This document shows, piece by piece, positions 46,097-56,900 of a stretch of DNA of 64,000 bases. The translations under genes and the position numbers were made by a program. The DNA is taken from the NCBI RefSeq assembly GCF_000478925.1, contig NZ_AP013072.1:1404501-1468500 (forward strand), in the 5' to 3' direction. The DNA comes from Streptococcus anginosus subsp. whileyi MAS624. GTDB taxonomy: Bacteria; Bacillota; Bacilli; Lactobacillales; Streptococcaceae. Each line of letters starts with the position of its first letter. The stretch's first letter is position 1. A model generated the notes under the pieces. The model did not search any database, was not told the origin of the DNA, and saw nothing but the letters and a program-made list of their open reading frames with translations.

Positions 46097-46998
46097 GCTT
46101 TTTTAATCAACTGCCACCTAGCGTTTTGCAAGCTGGTGCGATTTTCCTCTCCATTATTATTGAAGCACTACCTTTTGTGCTGATTGGGAGCATTATTTCA
46201 GGTTTTATAGAGGTTTATATCACACCAGACAAAGTTTATCGCTATCTGCCTAAAAATAAATGGGGTAGGATTTTCTTTGGTACGTTTATTGGCTTTATTT
46301 TCCCTTCCTGTGAATGTGGGATTGTACCCATTATCAATCGTTTTTTGGAAAAGAAAGTACCGAGTTACACAGCTGTTCCTTTTATGGTGACAGCACCTGT
46401 TATCAATCCTATCGTTCTTTTTGCGACCTATTCTGCCTTTGGGAATTCCTTTAAAATGGCTTTGCTCAGAGCTCTTGGCTCTATTGTTGTAGCAATTGTT
46501 CTAGGAATTTTCTTTGGCTTTCTCAACACAGCAACTATTCAAAAAGAGAATCGAATTATTCAGCATGAACACGACTTCTCCCATTTAAGTCAGCCAAAGA
46601 AAGTATTTCAAGTGTTTGTGCAGTCTATTGACGAATTTTTTGATACAGGTCGTTACTTAGTCTTTGGTTGTCTCTTTGCCAGTATTGTCCAAGTCTATGT
46701 GCCTACACGCATCCTGACTTCCATTAGTGCAACACCGCTTATGGCTATCTTACTATTGATGCTGCTTGCATTTCTTCTCTCACTTTGCAGTGAAGCAGAT
46801 GCCTTTATTGGTAGTTCGCTCATTTCTAGTTTTGGCTTAGCGCCAGTCCTGGCTTTTCTCGTCATTGGACCAATGCTAGATGTGAAAAATATCCTCATGA
46901 TGAAAAATTACCTCAAAGGACGATTCATCTGGCAATTTATTGGAATTGTTAGTTTAGTTGTCGTTATTTATTCTTGGCTTGTGGGGGTAGTGCTATGA
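46093..46998 (+). CDS. UPF0718/DUF318 family permease
   Basis: A 301-residue membrane protein with about eight hydrophobic segments. PFVLIGSIISGFIEVY, GFIFPSCECGIVPIINRFLEKKVP and FMVTAPVINPIVLFATYSAFG are the signatures of the DUF318/ArsP-like permease family, in which the PSCECG cysteines are conserved. It is paired with a TIGR03943 protein, as in many Gram-positives; a metal or redox-linked transport role is suspected but unproven. ATGA overlaps occur at both ends of the gene. Confidence 0.88.
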   Translation: MSFFNQLPPSVLQAGAIFLSIIIEALPFVLIGSIISGFIEVYITPDKVYRYLPKNKWGRIFFGTFIGFIFPSCECGIVPIINRFLEKKVPSYTAVPFMVTAPVINPIVLFATYSAFGNSFKMALLRALGSIVVAIVLGIFFGFLNTATIQKENRIIQHEHDFSHLSQPKKVFQVFVQSIDEFFDTGRYLVFGCLFASIVQVYVPTRILTSISATPLMAILLLMLLAFLLSLCSEADAFIGSSLISSFGLAPVLAFLVIGPMLDVKNILMMKNYLKGRFIWQFIGIVSLVVVIYSWLVGVVL

Positions 46999-47810
46999 TT
47001 CGTTTTCTAATTTTAACTGGTTATTTTGAAATTACCATGTATTTGCAACTTTCTGGCAAGCTCAATCAATACATCAATATGCATTTTTCTTATTTGGCAT
47101 ATATTTCAATGGTTCTTTCTTTCGTGCTAGCCATTGTCCAGCTCATTGTCTGGATGAAAAAAATGAAAGTACACAGCCATTTGACGAGCCGCTCAGCAAA
47201 ATTTGCTAGCATTGCTTTTCTTGTTGTACCACTTATCGTTGCTCTCTTCTTTCCAACGGTCAATTTGGACTCTACAACCGTTTCTGCTAAGGGCTACCAT
47301 TTTCCTCTAGCTGATGGTAGTTCAAAGAGCATTCAAGCTGATGAAGGCACTACCAATCAGTATCTAAAACCTGATACCAGCACTTATTTCACTAAAAGTG
47401 CTTATGAGAAAGAAATGCGAGCAGCCGCCAAAAAATATCTGAAAAAAGATACCATCTCTGTTACGAATGAAAATTATATGGAGGTCATGGAAGTTCTTTA
47501 TGATTATCCAGATGAATTTGCTGGAAAACGACTAGAATTTACCGGTTTCGTCTATAATGATCCAAGCGATGCTAAAAGTCAATTTTTGTTCCGCTTTGGC
47601 ATTATTCATTGTATCGCCGATTCGGGGGTTTATGGACTTCTGACAACTGGAAATACTGAGCATTTCGAAAATAACACCTGGATAAGAGCGAGTGGGAAAA
47701 TTACGATTCGCTACCACAAACAGCTAGGCCAAAGTTTACCAATGCTTGAAGTAGATAGTTTCAAGAAAGTTGAAAAACCTAGCAATCCTTATGTCTATCG
47801 TGTCTTTTAA
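46995..47810 (+). CDS. TIGR03943 family membrane protein
   Basis: A 271-residue protein. Three N-terminal hydrophobic segments (about residues 1-20, 30-50, 70-90) are followed by an extracellular domain of ~170 residues containing GKRLEFTGFVYND, FRFGIIHCIADSGVYGLLT and WIRASGKITIRYHKQLGQSLPMLEV, which looks like an OB-fold. The family is found beside DUF318 permeases and probably forms a complex with them. The ATG at 46995 is used because it overlaps the permease stop (ATGA); an upstream TTG is in frame but unlikely. Confidence 0.85.
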   Translation: MIRFLILTGYFEITMYLQLSGKLNQYINMHFSYLAYISMVLSFVLAIVQLIVWMKKMKVHSHLTSRSAKFASIAFLVVPLIVALFFPTVNLDSTTVSAKGYHFPLADGSSKSIQADEGTTNQYLKPDTSTYFTKSAYEKEMRAAAKKYLKKDTISVTNENYMEVMEVLYDYPDEFAGKRLEFTGFVYNDPSDAKSQFLFRFGIIHCIADSGVYGLLTTGNTEHFENNTWIRASGKITIRYHKQLGQSLPMLEVDSFKKVEKPSNPYVYRVF

Positions 47811-47832
47811 CCCACATTGAATAAACAAAAGA

Positions 47833-47862
47833 AGACCTGAGAACTATTTCTCTAGGTCTCCT
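47833..47862 (+). terminator. Terminator-like hairpin after the permease operon
   Basis: AGACCTGAGA and TCTCTAGGTCT pair with one bulge, 25 nt after the stop; the T-rich tail is weak. Confidence 0.5.
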
Positions 47863-47924
47863 ATTATGCTCTTTTGTGAGCAATTATGATAAAATAAGAG
47901 AGATTTATAATTTTAGGAGATACT

Positions 47925-49289
47925 ATGTCAGAACACAACCAACCTGTTTCAAGAAAAACCTTGCTATCCATTTTTGCCACAGCACTCATTGCTTTTGCTG
48001 GAATTCTGTCTGAAACCAGTATGAATGTCACCTTTCCGCACCTTATGAAAGTTTTTCATACAGACCTTGGCACATTGCAATGGATTACAACAGGTTACCT
48101 GCTCGCTGTCTCCATTACAATTACACTAGGAGCCACACTAGCGCACAACTGGTCTGAACGTAGAATTCTCTTTACCAGCCTAGCTATTTTTACAGTAGGA
48201 AACGGTGTAGCGATGCTTGCGCCAAATTTCGCCCTACTCATGCTAGGCCGCATTTTGCAAGGTTCTGCAACTGGAATTGCCACGCCACTTATGTTTAATC
48301 TTATCGTAGAACGTATTCCGCGCAATCAAATCGGGTTTTACATGGGACTGTCTGGACTCGTTATAAGCCTAGCTCCTGCGATTGGTCCCACTTATGGCGG
48401 CTTTATGATTAGTTTGTTTGATTGGCATATGATTTACACATTCATCATGCCGATTCCGATCATCTCTTTCATTTTAGGATTTTTCTTTTTAGAAAATACT
48501 CCCAATAGAAAGAAACGCCCTTTTGAATGGATTTCTTTCTTACTCCTTGCCCTCTCGCTTACTTTTTCTATTATGACCATTTCTAGCTTAGAAGAAGGTA
48601 GCTTTAATTGGACTTTTGTCATCATCTTTTTATTATCACTTCTACTTTTCATTTGGAGAAGTTTAACAGTGGAACGTCCTTTTTTAGATATTCGTATTTT
48701 GAAAAATCCAGCTATTTTACTTGGAATCATTCCGTTCTTCCTTTACCAATTTTCAAATTTATCAGCCAATTTTCTGATTCCTAATTTCTTAGTTTTAGTA
48801 AAACACGAAGCTACCTCTGCTGCTGGTTTTGCACTGCTGCCCGGAACAATGTTAGGAGCTTTCTCGGCACCTTTTTTAGGGAAATTGTATGATAACAAAG
48901 GACCAAAACTTTCCCTATATGGTGGGAATCTCCTCTTTTTCTTAGCTGTTTCCGTTTTTGCATTCTTTACGAAGTCCCTAACATTACCACTGATTATTCT
49001 CTTTTATATTTTCTTTACAATTGGGCGCAATATGGCGTTCAATAATACGATGGCTTTGTCTGTTTCACAAATTGGTCGTGAGAAGTCGCCAGATGCCACT
49101 GCTCTCTTTCAAATGGCTCAAACATTTGCTGGAGCTTTAGGAACGGCGATTGCTGCTATCATAGTCAATCAAGCTCCTAATACTACAACAGGTGTGCATC
49201 TTGTCTTTCTACTTCTTTTCTTCCTTGTTATCCTTATTTTTTATCTCTTTTACTCTTTATTTCGAGTTATCAAAAATCAGAAATTTTAA
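47925..49289 (+). CDS. MFS multidrug-type exporter (DHA2-like)
   Basis: A 454-residue major facilitator with about 14 hydrophobic segments. ETSMNVTFPHLMKVFHTDLGTLQWITTGYLL is the DHA2 loop 1-2 region, and LGRILQGSATGIATPLMFNLI plus GLSGLVISLAPAIGPTYGGF correspond to the antiporter motif C region. The likely role is proton-driven efflux of lipophilic or cationic compounds; the substrate is unknown. It is monocistronic behind TGATAAAAT (47887-47895) and a TTAGGAGATACT site. Confidence 0.88.
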   Translation: MSEHNQPVSRKTLLSIFATALIAFAGILSETSMNVTFPHLMKVFHTDLGTLQWITTGYLLAVSITITLGATLAHNWSERRILFTSLAIFTVGNGVAMLAPNFALLMLGRILQGSATGIATPLMFNLIVERIPRNQIGFYMGLSGLVISLAPAIGPTYGGFMISLFDWHMIYTFIMPIPIISFILGFFFLENTPNRKKRPFEWISFLLLALSLTFSIMTISSLEEGSFNWTFVIIFLLSLLLFIWRSLTVERPFLDIRILKNPAILLGIIPFFLYQFSNLSANFLIPNFLVLVKHEATSAAGFALLPGTMLGAFSAPFLGKLYDNKGPKLSLYGGNLLFFLAVSVFAFFTKSLTLPLIILFYIFFTIGRNMAFNNTMALSVSQIGREKSPDATALFQMAQTFAGALGTAIAAIIVNQAPNTTTGVHLVFLLLFFLVILIFYLFYSLFRVIKNQKF

Positions 49290-49336
49290 TCAATTTATGG
49301 TAAAATAAATAAAATATTAGAAAATGGGTGTTCAAA

Positions 49337-50824
49337 ATGTCTTCAAAAGTGATTATTACAATTTTTGGTGCCAGTGGAGATTTAGCAAAAAGAAAACTCT
49401 ATCCTTCTCTTTTTAGATTGTATAAATCTGGCAATCTGTCTAAGCATTTTGCCGTTATCGGTACAGCTCGCAGGCCTTGGAGCAAGGAATATTTTGAATC
49501 TGTCGTGGTCGAGTCTATTACAGACCTCGCAGACAGCCCTGAGCAAGCGCAAGACTTTGCTAGCCATTTCTATTACCAAAGTCACGATGTCCAAGATACC
49601 GATCATTATATTGAATTAAGAAAACTACAAAATCATCTCAATGAGCACTATCAAGCAGAACACAATAAACTTTTCTTCCTATCTATGGCTCCTCAGTTTT
49701 TTGGGACGATTGCCAAACATCTCAAATCCGAGCAAATTGTAGACGGGAAAGGATTTGAACGCTTAATTGTAGAAAAACCTTTCGGCACAGATCTTGCCTC
49801 TGCTAGCAAACTAAACGATGATTTGTTAGCAACATTTGACGAAGAGCAGATTTTCCGTATTGACCATTATCTCGGCAAGGAAATGATTCAAAGTATTTTT
49901 GCCATTCGCTTTGCTAATCTTCTTTTTGAAAATGTCTGGAATCGTGATTATATTGACAATGTACAGATTACCTTTGCGGAAAAGTTAGGTGTGGAAGAGC
50001 GCGGTGGCTATTACGATCATTCAGGTGCCTTGCGTGATATGGTGCAAAATCATACGCTTCAACTCCTATCTTTACTTGCTATGGATAAGCCCAAAGCATT
50101 TACTAAAGATGACATTCGGGCTGAAAAAATTAAGGTTTTCAAGCACTTGCACAAATCTACCGATAATGACCTGAAAAAACTTTTCATTCGTGGTCAGTAC
50201 ACTTCTGGAAAAGTGGACGGAAAAAAATATATTTCCTATCGCAGTGAACCAAATGTTGAGCCAGAATCTACCACTGAAACCTTTGTTTCTGGTGCGTTCT
50301 TTGTGGACAGCGATCGTTTCCGTGGTGTGCCATTCTTCTTTCGTACTGGAAAACGTCTCACTGCCAAAGGAACCCATGTCAACATTGTTTTCAAACAAAT
50401 AGAATCTATTTTCGGCTCCTCGCTTCAACCAAATGTACTGACGATTTACATTCAGCCGACTGAAGGATTTTCACTTAGCATGAATGGCAAAGAAGTAGGC
50501 GAGCAATTTAACTTAGCTCCGCTGACACTTGATTATCGTACAGATGCAACCGCTTCTGGCGCATCACCAGAACCTTATGAGAAGCTCATCTACGATGTGC
50601 TAAACAATGACTCAACCAATTTCAGCCATTGGGACGAAGTACGTTCTAGCTGGGAATTGATTGATCGCATTGAATCCCTGTGGGCAAACAACGAAGTCCC
50701 TCTTCATCAGTACAAATCAGGTACTATGGGACCCAAAGCTAGCTTTGATCTCCTTAACCAATTTGAAGCTCATTGGAATTGGCAACCAGACGAAACCTAT
50801 CGCAAAGAAGGACGATTGGGTTAA
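49337..50824 (+). CDS. zwf: Glucose-6-phosphate 1-dehydrogenase
   Basis: G6PD (495 aa) oxidises glucose-6-phosphate to 6-phosphogluconolactone, producing NADPH for the oxidative pentose phosphate branch. VIITIFGASGDLAKRKLYPSLF is the N-terminal dinucleotide-binding motif, EKPFGTDLASA follows, and RIDHYLGKEMIQ (about residues 175-186) is the active-site signature. Length is normal. I use ATG 49337 (MSSKVIITIFG) rather than the GTG three codons earlier. The upstream TGGTAAAAT is a plausible extended -10; the ribosome site is weak (GGGTG). Confidence 0.97.
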   Translation: MSSKVIITIFGASGDLAKRKLYPSLFRLYKSGNLSKHFAVIGTARRPWSKEYFESVVVESITDLADSPEQAQDFASHFYYQSHDVQDTDHYIELRKLQNHLNEHYQAEHNKLFFLSMAPQFFGTIAKHLKSEQIVDGKGFERLIVEKPFGTDLASASKLNDDLLATFDEEQIFRIDHYLGKEMIQSIFAIRFANLLFENVWNRDYIDNVQITFAEKLGVEERGGYYDHSGALRDMVQNHTLQLLSLLAMDKPKAFTKDDIRAEKIKVFKHLHKSTDNDLKKLFIRGQYTSGKVDGKKYISYRSEPNVEPESTTETFVSGAFFVDSDRFRGVPFFFRTGKRLTAKGTHVNIVFKQIESIFGSSLQPNVLTIYIQPTEGFSLSMNGKEVGEQFNLAPLTLDYRTDATASGASPEPYEKLIYDVLNNDSTNFSHWDEVRSSWELIDRIESLWANNEVPLHQYKSGTMGPKASFDLLNQFEAHWNWQPDETYRKEGRLG

Positions 50825-50876
50825 AGTAAATATATGCAAAAGACTTGCAAAATGAATGAATTGCAAGTCTTTTTTC

Positions 50877-52379
50877 TTATACCAATCCTTCCAAGAGCCC
50901 TTTCATAAAGTTTTCAGAGTTAAATACTCCAATATCGTCAATTTTTTCTCCGAATCCAATCAGTTTAACTGGAATATCGAGTTCTTGGCGGATTGCAAGA
51001 ACGACACCACCACGCGCAGTTCCATCAATTTTTGTCAAAACAATCCCCGTTACTGGCGTAATCTTTGAAAATTCCTTCGCCTGAACAAGGGCATTTTGTC
51101 CCGTCGAAGCGTCCAGAGCTAAGAAAGTTTCATGCGGCGCAACAGGATCTACTCGTTTAATAATTCGTCCAATTTTTTCCAACTCTGCCATGAGATTATC
51201 TTTGTTTTGCAAACGTCCAGCTGTATCAATCATGAGAATATCTACATTTTCATCCTTTGCGCGCTCCATGCCATCATAAACAACACTAGCTGGATCACTC
51301 TTTTCTGGACCTGTCACAACAGGAACATCTACTCGACGTCCCCATTCCACCAGTTGAGCAACAGCTCCTGCACGGAAAGTGTCTGCTGCAACTAACATAA
51401 CTTTTTTGCCAGCTTGTTTATATTTATAAGCCAATTTCCCGATGGAAGTGGTCTTTCCAACTCCATTCACACCTACAAAAAGCATAACTGTCAGACCGTC
51501 TTGTAAATTAATTTTTTCGTTAAATTGACCGTCTTTTTCATAGATGTCTACTAACTTTTCGATGATGACCCGACGAAGGGCATCTGGTTTTTTAGCATTT
51601 TCAAGGCGAGCTTCTTGGCGTAATTCCTCAGTCAGATTGGAGGCAACTTGCACCCCAACATCACTCGTAATCAAGAGTTCTTCTAACTCTTCAAAAAATT
51701 CCTCATCTACAGAACGGAAAGCTGCAAAAAAAGCATTAAGGCGGGCTCCAAATCCTGTCCGCGTCTTTTTGAGACTGCGGTCATACTTTTCCTGAACCGT
51801 TTCTTCCTGAATAGATGAATTTGCATCAACTGCTTCATTAGTTGATGTTAGGCTAGAAAAGTTTTCCGAGATTGTTTCTGCACTTGCTGCATTCGCTTCG
51901 TCCAGTTGCCTCATTTTTTCTTGTTCTGCTTGTAGTCGTCTAGCTTCCACTAAACGAGCCTGTAAATCTGCAGCAGCACCTGCTTGTTGGGTCGGAGTCT
52001 GAGAAAAAGATTTTTCTTTGTTTACGGGTTGTGAATCTGCCATTTCACTTTGCAAGGCATGACTTTCTGGAACTTGTGAATCTCTTTCATCTGACTCTAT
52101 CCTTGCTTCTGTCTCGGCCATATCCGAGTCTATTTCTTCTACTTTTTCTTGAATGGTTTCAAGACGCGTTTTATCCTCAGCAAGCCGTTCTTTTAGTTCT
52201 GTCTGGAGCTTTTGTTCATCTAGATTCTCAGATTGCGCATTCTCTACAGAATCCTTTTCTGCTATTTCTAGATTCTTTCCTTGATTATCCTCTGGTACTA
52301 TTTCTACAGCTTCTTCAAGAATATTTTCAACTGGTTTTTCTTCTTTTTGGCGACCAAAAAGGCGATTAAATAACCCCAT
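50877..52379 (-). CDS. ftsY: Signal recognition particle receptor FtsY
   Basis: FtsY (500 aa) is the membrane-associated SRP receptor GTPase for co-translational protein targeting. A ~200-residue acidic, Glu/Gln-rich A domain precedes the NG domain. Motifs are GVNGVGKTTSIGKLAYKYK (P-loop), AADTFRAGAVAQL, DTAGRLQNKDNLMAEL and TKIDGTARGGVVLA. An amphipathic basic N-terminus (MGLFNRLFGRQKEE) likely touches the membrane. AAAGGAGGAATCTG precedes the ATG. It is last in rnc-smc-HAD-HAD-ftsY. Confidence 0.97.
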   Translation of the reverse strand: MGLFNRLFGRQKEEKPVENILEEAVEIVPEDNQGKNLEIAEKDSVENAQSENLDEQKLQTELKERLAEDKTRLETIQEKVEEIDSDMAETEARIESDERDSQVPESHALQSEMADSQPVNKEKSFSQTPTQQAGAAADLQARLVEARRLQAEQEKMRQLDEANAASAETISENFSSLTSTNEAVDANSSIQEETVQEKYDRSLKKTRTGFGARLNAFFAAFRSVDEEFFEELEELLITSDVGVQVASNLTEELRQEARLENAKKPDALRRVIIEKLVDIYEKDGQFNEKINLQDGLTVMLFVGVNGVGKTTSIGKLAYKYKQAGKKVMLVAADTFRAGAVAQLVEWGRRVDVPVVTGPEKSDPASVVYDGMERAKDENVDILMIDTAGRLQNKDNLMAELEKIGRIIKRVDPVAPHETFLALDASTGQNALVQAKEFSKITPVTGIVLTKIDGTARGGVVLAIRQELDIPVKLIGFGEKIDDIGVFNSENFMKGLLEGLV

Positions 52380-52391
52380 CAGATTCCTCCT

Positions 52392-53204
52392 TTATTTCAG
52401 TACATGTTTTTCTATAGCCCAAGCAACAGCATCTTCATCATTCGTCATCGGCGTCACCACATTGGCAACTTCTTTGACTGCTGCTACTGCATTTTGCATA
52501 GCTACACCAAGCCCTGCCCATTTTATCATAGATAGGTCGTTTGCTTCATCTCCGCAAGTCATGACTTCACTTTGTTCAATTCCTAAATGACTAATCAATT
52601 TTTCTAAGCCATTTGCCTTATGAACATTCTTTGGAGACCATTCTAACAGCATATCGCGTGACTTAAAAATTTCATATTTGTCAAATAAGTCAGACGAAAA
52701 TTGAGCAATACCACGATCAAGTAGATCTGGTGCATAAGCTGTCACACATTTATTATAAGTTTGTTGGCTAGATAAATCTGCAAATGAAACAGACTCAAAT
52801 GTTAAAGCAGGGTTACAAGTTTGATAAAGCGACTCATGATCTGACTGGATTTGGTAAACAGTCCCTTCACAAATCGCATCTAACGGCAAGCCCAACTTTT
52901 CTGTTTCCTCAAAAATACGGGTCACATCATCATAAGCAAAAACTGTTTTATCAAGAATTTCACCTGTGTTGCGTTGCACCAAACCACCATTAAAAGTAAT
53001 GGTGTATTCATCCTCTTGATTAGCAACACCCAATTCGTTTAAGAAAAGTTCCATTGCTTTAAGAGGTCGACCAGTCGTTAAAACAACCTTGATTCCTTGT
53101 TCTTGAGCCAGCTTAAGAGTTGCTAAATTTCGAGCAGAAATTTTTTTCTCAGAAGTTAGTAAAGTCCCATCTAAATCTAGGGCAATCAATTTTATATCTG
53201 CCAT
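52392..53204 (-). CDS. Cof-type HAD phosphatase (second of a tandem pair)
   Basis: A 270-residue HAD-superfamily phosphatase with LDLDGTLLTSEKKIS (motif I), LTTGRPLKAM (motif II) and GDEANDLSMIKWAGLGVAMQN (motif IV). The middle C2B cap differs from its neighbour, so substrate specificity probably differs. It begins at the stop codon of the upstream HAD gene and ends 12 nt before ftsY, hence operonic. The in vivo substrate is not predictable. Confidence 0.9.
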   Translation of the reverse strand: MADIKLIALDLDGTLLTSEKKISARNLATLKLAQEQGIKVVLTTGRPLKAMELFLNELGVANQEDEYTITFNGGLVQRNTGEILDKTVFAYDDVTRIFEETEKLGLPLDAICEGTVYQIQSDHESLYQTCNPALTFESVSFADLSSQQTYNKCVTAYAPDLLDRGIAQFSSDLFDKYEIFKSRDMLLEWSPKNVHKANGLEKLISHLGIEQSEVMTCGDEANDLSMIKWAGLGVAMQNAVAAVKEVANVVTPMTNDEDAVAWAIEKHVLK

Positions 53205-53998
53205 TATAAGCCCTCCATATACGTCATAACTGAATGCGCCGCATGATGCCCAATGACCTCTTTGGCTACTTCCAAAATCTCTGGACGAGCATTTTCAGGG
53301 GCAATGGGATAACCTGCTACTTGCATCATGTGTAGATCATTCAAATTGTCACCAAATGTCATGACCTGATCCATCTCAAGATTTAATTTTTTTGCCAATT
53401 CGACAATGGCAACGCCCTTGTCCACATAGTCTAGGACAATATCAATTGACTTATAACCTGTCGTCATGGCTTTGACACCAGGAACGTGTTCATTGACCCA
53501 GGCCTCACCAGCAGCTACTGTTTCTTCAGAAAAATTGGTTGTAAATTTGAAAATTTCATCTGTAATATCCTCCAAGCGAGCTACTTTTTGGATGTTTTCA
53601 TTATAGTGCGCACTAAAAGCTAAATAAGCTGGATCAACCGTTTCCAAGACATAACAGCCTTTTTTACCTGTTAGAAGCAATTCACTGGTATTGATGAAAG
53701 GAGATGTCTTCAATTTCTCAAAAGCTGACAGATAAAAATCTTTGGACATAGTTGCTTCATAGAGATCTTCTCCGTGAAATTCTACCAGACTGCCATTTTC
53801 AGCAATAAAAATTATCTCATCTCGCACATCCTCAAATAGCTTTTCTAATGACAGCAAACCGCGTCCACTGGCGACTGCAAAATAGATGCCCTTTTCTTTA
53901 AAACGGAGCAACAACTGCTTCAGTCGAACCATATCAAACTGCCCTTTGTCATCTAAAAAGGTGCCGTCCATATCTGTCGCAACTAATTTTATATTCAT
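53204..53998 (-). CDS. Cof-type HAD phosphatase (first of a tandem pair)
   Basis: A 264-residue HAD phosphatase: ATDMDGTFLDDKGQFD (motif I), FAVASGRGLLSLEKLF (motif II) and FGDNLNDLHMMQVAGYPIAPENA (motif IV). It lies directly after smc (one base between the smc stop and its ATG) and overlaps the next HAD gene at the stop codon. Two HAD genes between smc and ftsY are the conserved streptococcal order; their role in that context is unknown. Confidence 0.9.
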   Translation of the reverse strand: MNIKLVATDMDGTFLDDKGQFDMVRLKQLLLRFKEKGIYFAVASGRGLLSLEKLFEDVRDEIIFIAENGSLVEFHGEDLYEATMSKDFYLSAFEKLKTSPFINTSELLLTGKKGCYVLETVDPAYLAFSAHYNENIQKVARLEDITDEIFKFTTNFSEETVAAGEAWVNEHVPGVKAMTTGYKSIDIVLDYVDKGVAIVELAKKLNLEMDQVMTFGDNLNDLHMMQVAGYPIAPENARPEILEVAKEVIGHHAAHSVMTYMEGL

Positions 53999-53999
53999 T

Positions 54000-56900
54000 T
54001 TACATACTTTCTAAATCTTTTAATTTTACGGAGACAATCTTTGATACACCGGACTCTTGCATGGTTACCCCATAGATAGAGTCTGCTGCGGACATCGTTC
54101 CTTTACGGTGTGTTACCACGATAAACTGGCTGTCCTTGTCAAAGCGATTGAGATAGTCTCCGAAACGTTTGACATTAGCTTCGTCAAGTGCAGCTTCCAC
54201 CTCGTCCAAAATGACAAATGGTATCGTCTTGACACGAATAATGGAGAAGAGTAATGCTAAGGCTGATAGCGCCTTTTCTCCTCCGCTCATCAGATTGAGT
54301 GATTGGATTTTTTTGCCGGGCGGTTGAACCGAAATTTCTACCCCCGCAGTCAACAGGTCGCCCTCGGTCAAAATCAAGTCCGCTGAACCGCCACCAAACA
54401 TCTGTCTAAAAGTCACTTTGAAGCTCTCACGAATCGCTTCAAAGGTTGATTTGAAGCGCTCTTTTACTTCGTCATTCATTTCTTCAATGGTTTCTAAAAG
54501 CAAATTTTTCGCAGAAAGTACGTCATCTCTTTGAGTATTGAGGAAATGCAGGCGTTGACTGACTTCTTCAAATTGCTCTACCGCATCAAGATTGACTGGT
54601 CCTAAAGCTCGGATAGTTTTTTCTAAGTCCTTGACCTTAGTTTCAGAAACCGCAAGATTTTCTAGTGGACGAGCCTGTTTACTAGCTTCATCAACAGACA
54701 TTTGATAATCATCTGTCAAGTTCGTCAGAAGACGACGAAGGACGTCTGCAACCTTATCTTTTTCAGCTTCTGTTTTGGCTTGTTTGCGAATTAAATCTTC
54801 ATTTTGGTGGCGCACTTGTTCCAAATGACTCGTAATGTCTTCGGTTTGACCTTCCAAATCGTCCAACTCAAACTGACACCGAATATTGGCTTGGTTCAAA
54901 GCTGTCTTTTCCTGCTCTGCCTGTGTTAATTGCTCTTCTAAAACAGCAATATCCACTTTTGAAGCGGTCTCTTCCTTTTGCTCCATTAAAAATTGCAAAG
55001 TTGAAATCTCTTTGTCCAATTCAGATTTTTCATTGGACAAACGTGTGAGATCCGTCTGAACGTAACGCTGATGCCCCGTCAGCTCGGTACGAGCCAAACG
55101 AAGCTCAGATAAGCGGGCTGTTAGCTTGTCTAAACGTGCTTGAACAGCATCTTTATCCGACTTAATCTGCTCAATCTCGGCTTCTGTTTCGGTTTTCTCT
55201 TGCTCAATTTCTGCAAGGCGATTGACTAACTTTTCTTTTTGCTCCGCCATATCAGGAAGAACTTCACGAGATAACTCTCTTTCTTGCAGCACTAAGAGCT
55301 CAGATAAGTCTTCAACCTGTTTGTGCGTTTGCTCATAAGCCATTTGAGCCTTTTGCTCTGCTAATCGTGCTTCCTCACCACTTACTTTTATTTCTTCTAA
55401 CAGACTGTTGGCTTGGCTTAGATGCGTGTGCAAATCTTCCACTTGTTTTTCTTGCTCTGCTAAAGTCGCATTCTTCTCAGAAAGTTCCATTTGTAAAGCG
55501 TCTAGCTCCGGCTTGATGAAAATCGTATTGTTACTTCGATTAGCGCCACCTGCATAAGAACCGCCTGTCCGCAATTCTGTTCCATCCAGCGTGACAATTC
55601 GTACTTGATACCGAACTTTGCGAGCAGCTGCTCGCGCATTTTCTACCGTATCAAAAATGGCTGTTGTACCTAGCAAATTTTGGAAAATATGCTCTAAACT
55701 CTTATCATAGTGCACCAAAGACGAAGCCAAACCAAGAAAACCTGTGCTTTTTTCAATGCTTGCTTGATGATGATCTGGTAAATGCCGCGCTTTAATCGTT
55801 GTCAGTGGCAGAAAAGTTGCCCGTCCTGTTCGATTGCGTTTCAGAAATTCAATTGCTCGTGTCGCAGCTTGTTCGTCCTCTACGATAATATGCTGGCTAC
55901 TTGCTCCAAGTGCAATTTCAAGTGCTGTCTGGTAATGCGAATCAAAGCTCAATTTTTCACTAACAGCACCGATAATACCGCCCAGGCGCTCTGCTTCTTG
56001 AAGAACGCTTTTCACCCCAGCATAGAAATGACTGTGATTTTTCAGAATAGCTTCTAAACTACCAACACGCGCCTTTTTATTTTTTACATCATCCATTAAA
56101 TCAAACATTGCCGTTTGGTTTTGCTGATAATTCGTTTTTACAGTTTGCACTTGCTTTAGCTGTGCCTGATAATCTGCCAGTAACTGCTGAACCAACTGCC
56201 GAGCTGTTGCTAAATCTTCCAGTTGACTTTGCTCGTTGATTTGAAGATTCTTTAAATTTTCTTTTAACTTAGCAAATTCTGCTTGTTTGCTTTCAGATAA
56301 TTGCAATTCGTTGGCTAAGCGACTTTCTAAAGCAGTTAAATCATTGGATAAGTCCGCTTCTTCCTGCATCAATTGGACAAATTCAGCACGTAATTTTTCA
56401 ATCATCTGGTCAGGATCATCCGAAAATGCCTCAATTTCAGCTTCTAATTTATGAATCGCTTGTTGATTTTGTTCCAATTTTACAGCAAAATCAGTCAACT
56501 GCTCGTCTTTTCCCTGCCATTCTGTTTGAACCGCCTCTAATTTTTCTGTCAATCCTTTCAGGCGTTCCTCATTTTCCTTCCGACTGTTGGCAGCTTGACT
56601 AGATTCTAATTTGGAAACTTCGATTTGGCGTTCTAAGTCACTGATGAGGCGTGTTAGTTCAAGCAAACTCGCTTGGTCATCTGCCATTTGTTTTTGCAAA
56701 TCATGGCGTTTTTCTTTCAGAAGAGCATTTTCTTGCTCTAGCTGGTCACGTTTGCTGTAATAAGCAGACAAAGATTGCTGAATCCCCACAAGCCGTTCTT
56801 CAGTATCATTCAGCTGTGTCTTATTTTCCTTTATTTGAGCAATCAATACATCCAAATAAAGAGCACGGCGTTCCTCATCCAATTTCAAAAACTGCTTAGC

